A program made the translations under genes and the position numbers. DNA of 64,000 nt from Atherinomorus stipes (lineage: Eukaryota > Chordata > Actinopteri > Atheriniformes > Atherinidae), in contig JALJCO010000083.1 in assembly GCA_023101725.1 (NCBI GenBank), positions 724,501-788,500 on the forward strand, given 5' to 3'. Positions 36,931-49,860 of this stretch are shown here, one piece after another (the first letter of the stretch is position 1; the number at the start of each line of letters is the position of its first letter). Below the pieces are notes generated by a model. The model was given only the letters and a program-made list of their open reading frames with translations, did no database searches and was not told where the DNA came from.

Positions 36931-39877
36931 ACAAGGTTGTGCTTTTTAAGAAATGATCACACTGATGATGTCCTAGTTAAACCAGTGCATTTGGTTTTGC
37001 AGCACATGGCTGCTCCATCTTCTTCATTCCAATCAAAACAGTGAGGGTGGATTCAGTTTTTCCCACTCTGCTTCTTTTTGTTAACCCTTTTTGTTTGCAT
37101 TAATCAAGAGAAAAAGCAGCAGAAAAAATGTTTAATTGCACTTTTTTTTTTCTTATTGTTGTTCAATGTTTTTTTTCTCACAAATGGTTGCAATAATTGT
37201 TAGTGAAATGGTCAAACCTCAAACAGTAATGGGATAACCAGAACTTACCAAGGGTTAGACATGCCTCTTTTTTTCTAAGACTCACAAAATAAATGGTGCA
37301 GTATACGTCATATTGGTTATTGTATGTTTATTTGGGTGGCATATGTCATTTTACATCCTGGTAAGGGCCAGATTTTTGTAATCCTGATCTGAGAGTCTAA
37401 GATCATTATTCTGCTTTCTATGAGGAAAAGTTAAAGAAAAATTCTAAGAAATGAAAGATGGTGAACTTTCTTTTTCAAATTGCTGAATCATGCAGTACAG
37501 AGTTGATGGATCCTGTTTATATTTACATATTCCCTCAGGAATAGTTTAATTTTTAACTGTTGGCCTGGATGGTATGAATTAGTTTGTTGTATTTTGGTGT
37601 TGTGTGAACCAGCTCCACCTGCACTGCTGCTGTTCATTACAGCACAAGGGAAGCTTTTATCCAACACCGAGCTGGGTTTGTGAAGTGCAGTTCAATTAAT
37701 CAGCCTGTTTACTTTCAGATGTGAGTCGTGCATGTAAAGAATATAAAACAAAGAGAAACTAGATGATTTAAGAGAATACACAGCATAGCCGACCTCTTCT
37801 CTTTATGACATATTTTGCAGCCATAAAAAAAAAAACACTTTTAGTTCATGAATTTGTCACTTTCAGATTACTCCTTAACTATTTGGGAAGAGAAAAGACA
37901 CTCGGTGAAAGGAAAAGATGGATAATGGTGTTTAAACAGAGCTTATTACCCGGTTGCTGCAGCCTAGATCAAAAATTGCTTTCCTTCTTGCAGCCATGGA
38001 TGGATCCAATTGAAACACACACTGTAGGAAGGATGCTTGTATAATAAACCTTACCTAAGCATCATGATAATCCGGTGAGGGCTCTGCACTCATTTACAGC
38101 CATGCAGCAAACAGCAGCCTCTAATAGCAAACTCGGCATACTCCAACCAGCCCGTCTGTCACAATTTAAACAAATCTAAGCTTTAAAAAGACGGCTCATG
38201 CTGCAGCTCAAAGGTGGCTTGCTGACTTTTTCTTTTTTTTTTTTCTAAAGGCCGCTCATGCGGACTGAGCTTCCATTTGCTGTTATGAATCAAATCTGGA
38301 ATTAGAGGGAAAAGCACCTGCATCTCTTTACTCCTACAGGAAGTAGGACTATTTCCTCTTCCTCCTGTTAAAGGTTCCAGTTGTATCCTGCACCACCCCA
38401 GTAAACCTCATCATCACTGTAGGAGCTGCAGATATAAGACTTTAAGACTCCCGAAGATGGAATGTTTTCACCAGATAACGCCTCAAAGCCTGATGTGTAG
38501 TTTCCAGATATCTTGGGGAAGACGGAGTGAACACTGTGGGCTTTTCTTTCATAGTTTAACACAGAGAGCTTTATGGCTCTTTCAGCTGGATTACATCACA
38601 CACTGATGGTGTATTCATGTGATAAAGACCAACTATAAAAAGAAACAAAAAGTCAGAGAGCAAGAGACGTAAATAGATTCTGTAGGTTTGAAAACAGCAG
38701 TGTTACATTTGATGTACCTACTGATGGCATCTCTGTTGGGTGACATGAGTTATTTGAGACTGATATTTAGGTGTCATGAAGCCATTTTTGACAGAGTGCC
38801 CTTGCTACAGCTATCTCAAGTGGTATGACTTCAGAAACTTAAAAACTATTTGGATTTTTTTCTATCAGTAGAGTTGCACGAGCTACTGTACATCATTAAG
38901 TTGCTTTAAACATCTTTTCCAAAACCTTTGACCCTCCAATTGTTGCATTTATGATTTCTATGAAGCACACAAACTGAGACAAACATTTACAGTAGATAGA
39001 CATTTATACAAATGCATGAGAAAAAAATCAAGCTCTCCACGTACCACCATCATGACCAACCTGAACATACAGTAGCAAAGGCTGACCCTATGCACTGTTC
39101 ACAGAGGAGGTAATCATAAATCCATTACTCTTATATGAGAAGACCATCCTTACAAGTGGGACCAAAAACACACACCTGCCATCTTTCATTTCCAATCTGT
39201 AGTAATGATAGTATCTTTGTGCTAAATCTTTATTTTGTTTACACTAGATAGATTTTTCACTGCACTACACCTGCTGTTTTGCGCTGTTATGACTTATATT
39301 TGTGAGGTTTTTACTCTAGCATGCGTTTTGCTTTGAAGTCGGGGTGAAGAAAACATTTTCATAATTATAAATGAGAAGGAATTTCCTTCATCAGCAGAGC
39401 TGAGGTCCACCTCAGAGCGAGGATAACACCGCAACTGTTGAAAATCCAAATTTCTGCATATTTCGCCAACAAAATTTCAGAAAGGAAGCTCCTGCATGAC
39501 GGGAGTGACCCTGTGACCTTATTTTGGACACAAGCTACCACCTACATTTGAACTGTGCGTTAGATTTAAGTTCTGTTTGACCCAGTGATACCAGGTGTCA
39601 TATAGCACTGTACTGTGTGCAGGACTCCACATATGTTTCATGGCCGTTGTGGCTGCCATGAAATTCCTGCCCTGCTTTTCTATGTGTACCACTAGAAGGA
39701 GTTCGCGTACCACTGGTGATACAAATACCGCAGTTTGAGAATGAAGGGTCTATATTTTCCCTGAAAACAGTTTTCTTAGAGCTTATAAATACAGTTATTT
39801 TGATAATTCCATATTTTTTCCGTGTTTATGTGGTTACAGTCCATGCCCACACTGATGCCAAGTATGTGGACCAGAAC
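36931..39877. other. Non-coding stretch, nothing recognised
   Basis: Only short frames. T runs at 37141-37150 and 38231-38243. Sequence near 39690-39740 (GTACCACTGGTGATAC, GCAGTTTGAGAATG) resembles a hAT-type end, but no mate is clear. Confidence 0.45.
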
Positions 39878-40172
39878 ACTGTTCCCCAAAGAGCACAGGG
39901 GTTCCCCAAAACTGGCTGTTTAAAAACAGTGCAATTGAAATTAACATGATGTTGACACAGAAATAAGTTGAGGTGTATCAGCTTATTCATGATTTTGGTT
40001 TGGTTATATCATGATTTCATAAAAGGACAGGAAAGGAATCATCCAGAATGAGTCATTTGTGGCAAGAAGCTAGCAAATGAAAGCAAGCATGGTTTCATTA
40101 AAGGCTGGCAAAGGGGGTCCGCAGCTTTTTTGTAGTTGCATGAAGGGGGCCCTCAGGGAAAAGAGGGTGGGA
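39878..40172. repeat. Dispersed 0.3 kb repeat, copy B
   Basis: Same order and orientation as 14128-14430: TTCCCCAAAGAGCACAGGGG, ATGATTTTGGTTTGGTTA, AAGGAATCATCCAGAAT, GTAGTTGCATGAAGGGGG. It is diverged, with an extra segment of about 20 bases (GGCAAGAAGCTAGC). Confidence 0.7.
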
Positions 40173-41892
40173 ACGGCTGGAAAACCCAGATGATTTGAGT
40201 TGTGATGTAAGACAGTCAGATTTCTCGCCAGAGTTTAATATGTGCTGACCTCAACTCTGTGGTCAATTTCAAACTTAACAGGACTTCTGACATGTTTTGC
40301 TAAAAAGTAATAATCTGGGTGTATTTAAGAACAGCAGTGTAGAGCGGAGCTGGATTGGTATTGTCAGCTTAGAGGACCTTTTATGTTAATGGGCGATTTG
40401 TCTTTGTGCCCTTTGATATAAATCTACTTCAACATCTTAATAAATAAAGAGTATCAAAGAGAACAAAAGTATTACAATGTGTTATGGAGTCCATGGACAA
40501 CCCAAAACCCAGAGCTAAAGTACCAGGTTCAGATCATACCCAGTTTCACCTCAAACTGTTGAGTATGACAGTTTTTTACTGTAGCTGAAGAAAATTTTCA
40601 CATATCCAGGATATGGCTGTTGCATTTGAGCTACTTATAAACTAACAGGGACAAAACTCTTCAGCTGTTGGTTATCAAAAATGACAGAAACAACCTCATA
40701 CAGTATATACTGATCATGGGGGGTCACTCTTCTACCTGATAACCCATCACCCTCTCCTCCTGTGTCAACTGCAGCATTCACAAAAGACAACTGGATATTT
40801 TAAAGCAATAAATACTGAGCTCATCTTCTGGTATCACTGCTTTAATTTCACATCCATGTTGAAAGTCAGGGTTCTTATTTCCGTTTAATTAAGCAGTCCA
40901 TGTTAAACTGGGTCTGAACTTTTAAACATGTTGGACACAGTATACTTTGGCTGGAAATCAGGATTCATTTAACGGATCAGTGTAAACATACTTCCAGTTT
41001 CTCTATGCACTGTAAAATCTAACCAGTATTCCAACTATTGTAAGATACCAAAGTAAAAGCAAAATTGTAAAATAATATATAATGAATTATTTCTAATTTG
41101 TAGTGAACAGCATTGTGACCATTTTTCATGCACTCCTCATTTATGTTGATTCTAAGATATCATTTATTTAACATGTTGCCCTCTAAAGTTCATATGACGC
41201 ACAATATTTAGGATTAGTATTCCTAAAACAGTGTAGAGCCAGTGCTGGTTCCTACAGTAGTTGGCCTCTTGCTTCAAATGAACTCTGGAACAACCTTAGT
41301 GGAAAAGGGCTCGTAGAAAAAAAAAAAAAAAGGGACCCTCGGATCAGATAGTCACGGAAGAGGGGAAGAATTTAAACTGATTCAAGCACAAAAAAGGAGG
41401 AAGTTCTGCTTCAAAAAGGTGAAGCAAGTATAAAAATCTAAATTAAATGAGTGTCGACAGCATGTTAATTAGAAAAGGGGTGATTCCACAGCAAGCCCAC
41501 CACCCCCCTCCATTTACAGGCTGTCATGAGTACTTTTGTCCTCCTAATTCCAGAAATAACTCAGCTGACATGAAAACAGAGCTGTGATGAACAGCAGCTC
41601 ATGCAACGTCTAATTAAAATTTAAAACACTTCATCATTATTATTATTTTATTCATCTGTGCCAAATCTGTCCATTTACATCTTCATCAGTTCCCTCCAAT
41701 TATCACCAAAAGTACTTTCAATCATATCAAGGATGTGATTTAAAAAAAAAAAAAAAAAAATCACCTTTTTGTTTTCTCACCTTTTTATGATAATTAAAGA
41801 ATCAGGTGGCGGATCATCGCTGTTTCATACCTCAACATCACAGACTGGCATTTCCCCTCTGAGCTGCAGATGTATTCTGAAAAATTACAGTT
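40173..41892. other. Non-coding stretch, nothing recognised
   Basis: AT-rich with an A run at 41319-41332 and an 18-base A run at 41743-41760. No supported feature. Confidence 0.5.
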
Positions 41893-43143
41893 AGTGTTGG
41901 GGAGCAACGGGATACATGTGTTTAAAATACTATTTATGAGTTACTGTATTCCTATAAAGTTACTATTTAAAATCTGAGAATTTAGAATACAGTTACTTTT
42001 GTAATACCATTAAAATACTGTGTTTTCCACATTTCCCCAATAAATGAACAATTTATTTATGGCACAAGCCTAGAGTGGCATAGGCTATCCCATTATTTCC
42101 AGTAAATAACACAGCACCTACTCTCCCTATCGTGCTGCTGTACCTAGCATCACAACAGCGTTCACATGCATGGTATCAGGTATGGATTCAGACAAAGAGC
42201 TGGAACCACAACCACAGCTGAATCTGGCTACAAGTGATGGAAAAATGCATTTACATCCTGGAAATACAATCAAGTTGTTACATTAAAAAAAGAGCGGGAT
42301 GAGCAAAACCTGACGGTGCAGTGTAATCTGTCTGCCTGTGAACAACCTGTGTCCAAAGACTCAAACTCTAATCTGAAGAAACACCTTAAATTAAGGCGTT
42401 TTTATTTACCGAGTCTGTTGCCTGTATTTTTGCTACTTTTTTTTTTTTTTTTTTGCATTTTTGATGGCTAAAGGGGCTTTCACATGATAAGAAATCTGCA
42501 GAGATTCAGCCAAGACTGTGATCTGCATTTAAGGTGGAAAGCACAGAACTGTCCACAAGTTGTGTTTCAGCACCATGGACAGCACCAGAGCTGTCCACCA
42601 GTGGTGTTGATGGTGAGCAGCATTAGTATTGCTAAATGTTTCAGCACCATGGACAGCACCAGAACTATTCAGTTGTGCAAATAATACTGGTAAATGTTTC
42701 AGCACCATGGACAGCACCAGAACTATTCAGTTGTGCAAATAATACTGGTAAGTGTTTCAGCACCATGGACAGCACCAGAACTGTCCAGTTGTGCTGATTA
42801 ATACTGGTAAGTGTTTAAGTAGTTTAGGTACACGCACCTTGTCACTTTATTACAGAAACAGAAATATAATCTGTACACTGCAATAAATGTTTAAATTAAT
42901 TTGAACAAATTGGTAACTGTTTAATTTAATTTCAAATAATGTTTAGCCTTAATACACTCTGTATTCCTGCGGGAGGAGCTACCATTGCACAATGGAACAT
43001 TTAATAGACATAAATGCTGTTTAAAAAGAAGTATTTAAAGTATTTAGAATGCAGTACTAGAATTAAGAAATGTAACAGAATACATTACAAATTATTCAGT
43101 ATTCTGTAACTAAATACATTTAGTAAGTATTCTCCCCAACACT
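41893..43143 (+). mobile_element. hAT-like DNA transposon remnant
   Basis: Ends AGTGTTGGGGAG (41893-41904) and CTCCCCAACACT (43132-43143) are perfect 12-base inverted repeats, the CAGTGTTGGGGAG type common for fish hAT elements. Inside, 42322-42399 reads CNLSACEQPVSKDSNSNLKK and then HLKLR, the tail of a BED zinc finger (SNLKKHL), which is typical of the hAT transposase N-terminus. The rest of the transposase is gone, and a 58-base tandem array fills part of the interior. An 8-base target duplication was not found. Confidence 0.8.
42564..42811. repeat. 58-base tandem array, about four units
   Basis: Unit starts (GTTTCAGCACCATGGACAGC) lie at 42564, 42638, 42696 and 42754. Spacings are 74, 58 and 58, and the last unit ends near 42810. 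Units 2-4 are nearly identical; the first has a 16-base insertion. It lies inside the hAT-like element. The 58-base unit is not a multiple of three, so it is unlikely to encode protein repeats. Confidence 0.9.
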
Positions 43144-44469
43144 GCACATTTATATAGCTTCCTATAAAATATGCAGGAATTACATCAAATGAAGGAAAAA
43201 TGTCTTAATATCAGCAGATTTTTCTCAGCTTCATCTACTCCTGCAGACAAAAAAGCCTGCATGTACGTAGCTTTTCAGGACAAAGATGTGCCCACATTTG
43301 TTTGCTTTCATTCCTCCAGAGGTGGAGGTCTATCCTGGGGAACATGTGTGTATGTATGTTTGACTGAACACAAAGATTACCTTGATTATCATCCGGAGGA
43401 GCTTTTATCTCCCTTCTCTACTCTAATGATCTCCATCTTTTGTTAAAATTTTTCCATAATGGCAAGATTCTACCACTAAATCATACGAGCAATTTCCCGC
43501 CTCCGTTAAATGTTAAATGCAATTTCATAAAAAAGAACTCTGACTGTAGATGAGTTATATGGAAGAGAGAATACCTGTTAGTCTGTCATTTCACACCCTT
43601 GTGAGGCAACTTTTATACATCCCGACGGCCCCAAATAGCAGCGACAGAAAGCTGCTGTCCCAATTTTGAGCGTCAGCACCCACAAATGATGCAACATGGC
43701 ATCAGTGGATTGTGCAGAGCACACTCAGGTTTAGCTGTCATCCTGCGACATGTTTTATCAAAGCGGAGCAGAAGAATGAGAAAGAAGTGATGCTGCTGCT
43801 GAGTCCAGTTCTGTCAGAGATGCACTCACTCTGTGTTGCTGGAAGACTCCACTGAACACAGCTGACAGCTGAGGTAAGACGTCTTCCATCCAGACTGGAG
43901 ACAATCTGTGCGGAGAACGTTTTTCTTTACCAGTTTTCCCACAATGAAATAAGGGAGACATTTGTGGGGCATAAATTGAGGCTGTAACAGTTCACTGGAG
44001 TCTGCAGCAAGGCATGTCCACAACAAAGCCTCGGGCTGACGGATAACAGGATTCAGTGCTGCTAAGACAAGAGGAAGAGTGACCATCCTCTCCCCCAGGG
44101 CCACCGCTTCCTGTGGTACATTTGGATTTTTGTCTAACAGATGGCAAAACAGCTGGGCAGTCATGTGAGTTCAAGTGAAGCTTACCCTCGTACAACACAG
44201 TCCCGCTCAGAAGAGCACCTTGTTTTTATAGAGCTCTCCTCCCTCAGCAGTACCTGATTATCTGTTTTTGCATTTCAAACTCAAATCTCGATGTCACGTC
44301 TTACCGTCAGACCAGCTTCTGTAACTCGGTGCAGCCTCACGGCTTGTTCATCCATTCAAGTAAATAAAAATGGTTTCAGTTTGCAGGCGTGTATACCTCC
44401 AGAAATATTTGTTTATTATTCTGGGATTATTGATGAGCACACTTGTTTTATCATTTTTTTATTCTAACC
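43144..44469. other. Non-coding stretch, nothing recognised
   Basis: A donor-like GAG-GTAAGA occurs near 43871-43879, but nothing proves an exon. Frames up to 112 codons have no known motif. Confidence 0.45.
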
Positions 44470-45877
44470 CATTGGTTTTCAAACTTTGGCTGAGGACCCC
44501 CATATGGGTGGTATGGTAATTTAAGGGCGTCACCAGATCATTGTAAAAAAAAAAAAAAGAAAGAAGAGAGAGAGAGAGGCTACATTCATCAAATAAATTA
44601 GGAATTTTGGGGTCATAAATATTACCGTATTATTTCAAAGAGATAAATGTGTGAAAGTAACACATTCATTTCTAAATTATTGCACTAATATGTTTTTACT
44701 AATACCTTATGAAAAATCTGAATTAAGATCATTTCAGTGAGAGAAGCTGATTTTGGGAATGTAGGTGTCTCGCCACAGCAGTGAAACAAATCACCAAAAA
44801 ACATTAACCCTCCTTATTTATGAAGTTCCTGATAATTTTCAAGCCTTACTCATAGATTTCAGGGAGTTTTTTTAACCATTGAGTGTCAAGAAACAAAGTT
44901 AGTATAGGTGCTATTCTAAAAATCCAAATTTGGCGGAATTTTGGGGAGAAAAAGCTGAATTTTGGCATTTGGGAGCTTTTTATTGTTGTTTGTTTTTGTT
45001 TTGTTTTTACTTGTCCTGTCTGCAAAAATCAGACATTAAAAAGGGTCTAGACAGATTTTTCTTTTTTCTTTTTTTTCTTTTTACAGAATGCATCCTCTAC
45101 TTGTATACAGTACTAAAAGGTAACCAAGAAATATATCCATAAGTAATTTATAATTTTCACAATTAATAAAAAACAAGAGGGTTTTTTTTGTTTGTTTTTT
45201 TTTCTTTTTTTCTCAACTGTACCCATAGAATAAAAATACTGAGTTCAGTTGAGACACCAATGAAATGGCTGAAGAGCTGATACTGCTAATGTAATGAACT
45301 ACTAGAAACTTTAATTACAACTTTTCTTATAGTTTTTTTGGCTTTAATTGGTTGAGTAGTAAGGAGTTGAGGATGAGAGGCAAGAGAAATAAATAAATAA
45401 AAAACCTAACAACTCTTTTGATTTTTCAATTTTGCTAATTGTGATTTAAATCTTAACCCTGTTGTGAAAGATGAGCAATGCGTTCTATAGGGTCAGCTCG
45501 ACATTTCATAACCGCATCTGATGACCCTTCGCACATTGCACTGACTTACAGTATGTGAAGACTGACATGCTACGATGTCATGGGATATATCAGTTTTTTT
45601 TGACAACAATGTTTGCAAATATTTAAGTTAACTTTAAAAATAAGAAAAAGAGTGTAAGATATTCATTGTGAAAGCAACATGGTAAAATCAAAATCTTACC
45701 TGTCGAAAAATACTTTTTTGAATATCTTCGCCGCAGTGCTTAACACAAAGCTGAATTTTCCCACGCTCAAAAAGGATGCTGATATGCATGTGCACCTCAA
45801 AAATCACAGTGTCTCAACTGTGCTCAGTCTACCCTGTTATTTTGGTGGTTGTGGCTCAAAAAGTTTGAAAACTACTG
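44470..45877. mobile_element. hAT-like non-autonomous element, 1.4 kb
   Basis: The ends CATTGGTTTTCAAACTTT (44470-44487) and AAAGTTTGAAAACTACTG (45860-45877) match inverted at 16 of 18 bases and resemble the CAGTGGTTTTCAAACTTT ends of hAT elements. The interior is AT-rich with T tracts and no transposase. No 8-base target duplication was seen. Confidence 0.65.
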
Positions 45878-46878
45878 GTCTGTGTGTTTCTGACTGAAGA
45901 AAACACTTTGCAGCTCCAGCTCTGGTCTTCCATTCAGAGATACTGATAACACTATTTTCAGGAAGATTCTCTGCAACCTTGTTTTCACAAAAGCTCAGGA
46001 GGTAAAATCTTTGCAAACATCTACAACACTCTGTATTAAAACAATTTTGAACAACAAAAATGAAAAGATTGTCAAAAACAGGGAGATATGGACATCAAGC
46101 TACAGATGAATTTGTTTAAGTAGAGATTTGAATAGGTCATGGGATAGGAAATCAGGGAAAGTTGTTTGCTAAGATAAGAAGCATATGTACAGCAAGGACG
46201 TTACCAGGGCAACAGGAGAGACCTTTGGAGTAACTGGGAAGTTCGGGTCAGGTAGAGCTGAAGGTTTACATAATACAGTTGGTACCTATGTAGCAATATG
46301 AGAACAGGTTGGGGTAATATGTTTGGTTTTAGGATGTATATGTGTGTGTGGGGGTGTGTATGTGTGTGTGTGTGTTAAGGGGCCAGCGGGCTCTGGTTGG
46401 AAATGATTAACTAGAGACAGCTGAATAAAAGGAGACTGAATCTTTTTGTTATAAATCTTGATCGTATTTAAAACGGAGGATCCACTGTGGGTTTTTCTGT
46501 GTCGGCTCATCTCTGACTCCTGACCAGCATCTTTTGGTTTCTGGTTCTCACTGCTTGAAGCCTCATTCAGGTTTGTACACTTTACAAAGCTCAGCAGCCT
46601 CAGCTAATTCCTGCAACGAACACCACTTCTAAATTTTAAGGATACTGATAGTAATACAAGCATTTAAGGTAAAAATTCTACCACACCTCTTCTGCACTTG
46701 GGAAGCTAAGTGAAGTAATTTGTGTTTTCCTCAAATATTTATTTATTTATCCACTTGCCTCCACATTGTCACTGTGTCAAATAGCCTTCTTGGAGTTTGT
46801 TTTGCTCTCAAGAACGCACATGAGCGTAATCTCAAGAAGTTGACTAGCCTTAAGTGGCCCCTGATCAAAAAAGAAATG
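45878..46878. other. Non-coding stretch with a GT microsatellite
   Basis: Contains a GT-rich run 46336-46375. No gene recognised. Confidence 0.5.
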
Positions 46879-47483
46879 GAGATGTCCTATATTATCGGCC
46901 TAATGATATTGGCATTAAAATGTGATATCGGAAAATATTAGTATTGGCTTTCCGGAACAATATTTTTATCAACAAAATCTCGCGAGATCTCATTGTCCCA
47001 TTATAAACCCTTGGAGATTTGTTCCATTAGCACCAGTCCAGTATGCAGAAAAACATGTAAAAAATATGTTGTTATTGTGGAAGAACTTCATATCCCAGCA
47101 TTCCTTTCAGAGTCATGTGACTACGGTGCAGCTGCTGCTGCTATAGACTGACTTGCTTTGAAGCTGCTTATAATATGTCTGGTTTTAAGTTGTTGGTTAA
47201 GTTACCAAGTTGTCAGAAACATTAGAATTAGCCACATGTTGGCTGATACCTGCTAGTATCTGATATCTGGCAGCCAGATGTCCAGAATGAACTCCTCTGG
47301 CTGAGTTAAGGATATTTTGGAATCCTTGCTTTTGGAGAAAAATAAAGTTTTATCTCTCAAAGAATGAGAGATACAACCTCACAGTTTGCATGTCTGCATA
47401 GATCAGTATCCGTTGATATTGGAGATCTGAAAGAGGGGGACAATATTGGTATATTGGTTAAAATGCCAATATTGAACACCCCT
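46879..47483. mobile_element. Dispersed GATATTGG-type element, copy 1
   Basis: It starts GATGTCCTATATTATCGGCC and GATATTGGCATTAAAATG, and ends CCAATATTGAACACCCCT, so its ends are partly inverted. The core CTTCATATCCCAGCATTCC onward is almost identical to copy 2 at 60953-61509 in the same orientation. No coding capacity. Confidence 0.75.
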
Positions 47484-49529
47484 ACTTTAAAATATATTAA
47501 AATTTATAACATTCATCAAGTATCTTTATCTGTTCTTTGTTTTGTTTTTTTGGTAGATTTGTTTGCATGCTTCTCTGAATGTGTTTCAACCCCCCATTTT
47601 CAAATGGATCTCCTGTCTGACAGGAAATCTGTTCCATAAATATACGTCCCCTTTCAGGAAATGTGCAGACACATTGAGCTTTTTCATCTTGTGTTTCTCC
47701 GTCTGCATGTGTGTACCGGTAATACCTAAAACACCTGAGAATGTAACGAATGCAAACTGTACGGGACATGAATCAATGTCATGAAACTCTTTAAAGTTAA
47801 GGGCCTCTAACTCATGACTCCTGCTTAAATTAAAATGAGGCAGTTTTACACTTTAGATGCTCGGATGTTGAAGCCTATAAATTAAAAAATACCAGGTTCT
47901 TTCTTTCTTTATTTTTTTTATTTATGGATTTTATTTGAGATGGAATGAGTAAGATCATTCAGTATCTTTCCACAATAGGAGATATGAAGATATTTCTGTG
48001 GTAAAAAGATGAGGTGTCAGGGGAAAAAAGGCTTACCGATATGATGATGCCAGCATTGCTGACAGACATTAACACAAACAGCTCAGCCACTTTGAGCTAC
48101 AACAACTCATAAATAAATCTAGTATTTTTACTGTTGTGCAGATGTTCTTAAATTTTAATAAAAACAACTATTAAATGCTACAAAAATGAGACAGAAAAAC
48201 AAACAAATCATTTTCTCATTTGATGTCATTGGTTTGTACGGGGTATTTACTTTTTTTCATATTTCTGGTGTTTCCTCTGTTATCAGGGTTCGTGAAAGTA
48301 ACACCGTCTGGGTCATGGTTTCACGGTAGTTCCTGATAGTGGACTAAACCCTGATATGGAATCCAGTGGAGACTACATAATCCGAAGCAGCAATCCCCCC
48401 CCCCCAGGCATTTAAAATCTTTTAGACGAGACTGCTTTGTTTCCACCAGAATAAGCAGGATTTAAATGACGCTCCAGGGAGATTACTGTGTGGTAACCTG
48501 GGATCTCATAGTAATTTACCTTTAAGTAAGCTGTCTTTATTATCTTAATTGTTTTTAAGCCCTTCTGTAATTAAATGATGTGGTGTATACCACTGTTTTT
48601 GCACAATTTTTTTTTATACACCAGCATCTCTCAGTGAAGAAAAAAAGAGGTTTTTAACATGGAATTTAGTACATTGAAACAAATAATTGTGTCCACATGC
48701 ACAATCAATCAAAGTAACAGCAGGACACAAGTGAACACATCTGTTTCTTTTGCACCGTTGTGACTTTCCGTGGTATTAAAAATAAAAGGGACAAATATAA
48801 GAGCAGCGCACGGCAATGTCTGTTGTGTAAAAATCCAGGACGCTGGATTCACCACATCCACCTTCACCCACTTTAAAACACACCTGGACTGGTTAGTTAC
48901 TGTTATGCAGTATAAAAGCTCATGTTAGCATCTACATTAGCAATGAGCTATGTGTCACAATGTTACCTGATACTTCTGTACTGAGATAATATTAACTTCA
49001 TCAGATTGGCTTATTGTTAGGGTCTGGACATAGCAGTACGAAGTTTTCATAAACTGATTTTACCAGGACAACATTTAACTGGGACCAAACTGGGATTAGA
49101 CTTGTAAACAACGCGGTTTTACTGGTTCTGTTTATTAGAAAAGTGCAGCTGTAGCTGGTTTAAGATTGTAAGGATTATTTATTTGACCTACAAGTATTTT
49201 ATCAAAATTAACTGGTATATTGTTTTGTTTTTTTCTTATTAAAAAAAACAATCAAAATTAATATTTTTCTATCTTTATCTCACAGTTATTTCAAGCATTA
49301 AAAAAAAAAAGGTTTTCTGATGCACTAGTGAAGGGATCACTGGCTGTGGACCTCCTGAGCTGCTTTCCTGCAGGTTTTGCATGTTCACATGCTGCAGTAT
49401 ACACCTGAGTCAAATTATCAATGGGTCATAAAGAGGTCTGTGTACTGCAGAGCTGATCAGGTGTGTTGCTCATACTGTATATAGAGCACCCGCTGCCCTC
49501 CCCCATCCCCCTCCCAGCATCATGAAGCT
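47484..49529. other. Non-coding stretch, nothing recognised
   Basis: Short frames only. A C run of 10 lies near 48397-48406. No repeat ends or motifs are supported. Confidence 0.5.
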
Positions 49530-49860
49530 ATGTCCATCTTTTAAATCAATCCATCCATCCATCTTCTGCCACATTTTCAAGGTTGGGTCGTTGGAGCAGT
49601 TTGAGCAGAGAAGCCGGGACTTCCCTCTCTCCGGCCACTTTTCTCAGCTCACTGGGTAAAATCCTGAGTTGTTACCGAGCCAGCCGAGAGACACAGCCCC
49701 TCCACCAGGTCCTTGGTCTTCCCTGAGGCCTCCTCCCAGGTGGATGTGACCAGACCACATCACCAGGAAGGCGAGAAACATCCCAAGCAGATGCTCAGGC
49801 CTCCTCATCTGTCACCTTTTGATCCAGAGGAGCAGTGAACCTACCGAGCCCCACTTGGAT
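49530..49860. repeat. Interspersed repeat of common fish type
   Basis: Starts with an ATCCATCCATCC run and continues with AGCAGAGAAGCCGGGACTTC, CTCTCTCCGGCCAC, and a GAGGAGCAG end. I recognise this order from repeats found widely in fish introns. The class is not assigned. Confidence 0.6.

Noticed and set aside
42564..42811. CRISPR-like spacing of repeats
   Set aside because: The units are contiguous tandem repeats without unique spacers, in vertebrate DNA.
43826..43880. Possible non-coding exon ending in GAG-GTAAGA
   Set aside because: A single donor-like match without promoter or transcript evidence is expected by chance in 50 kb.
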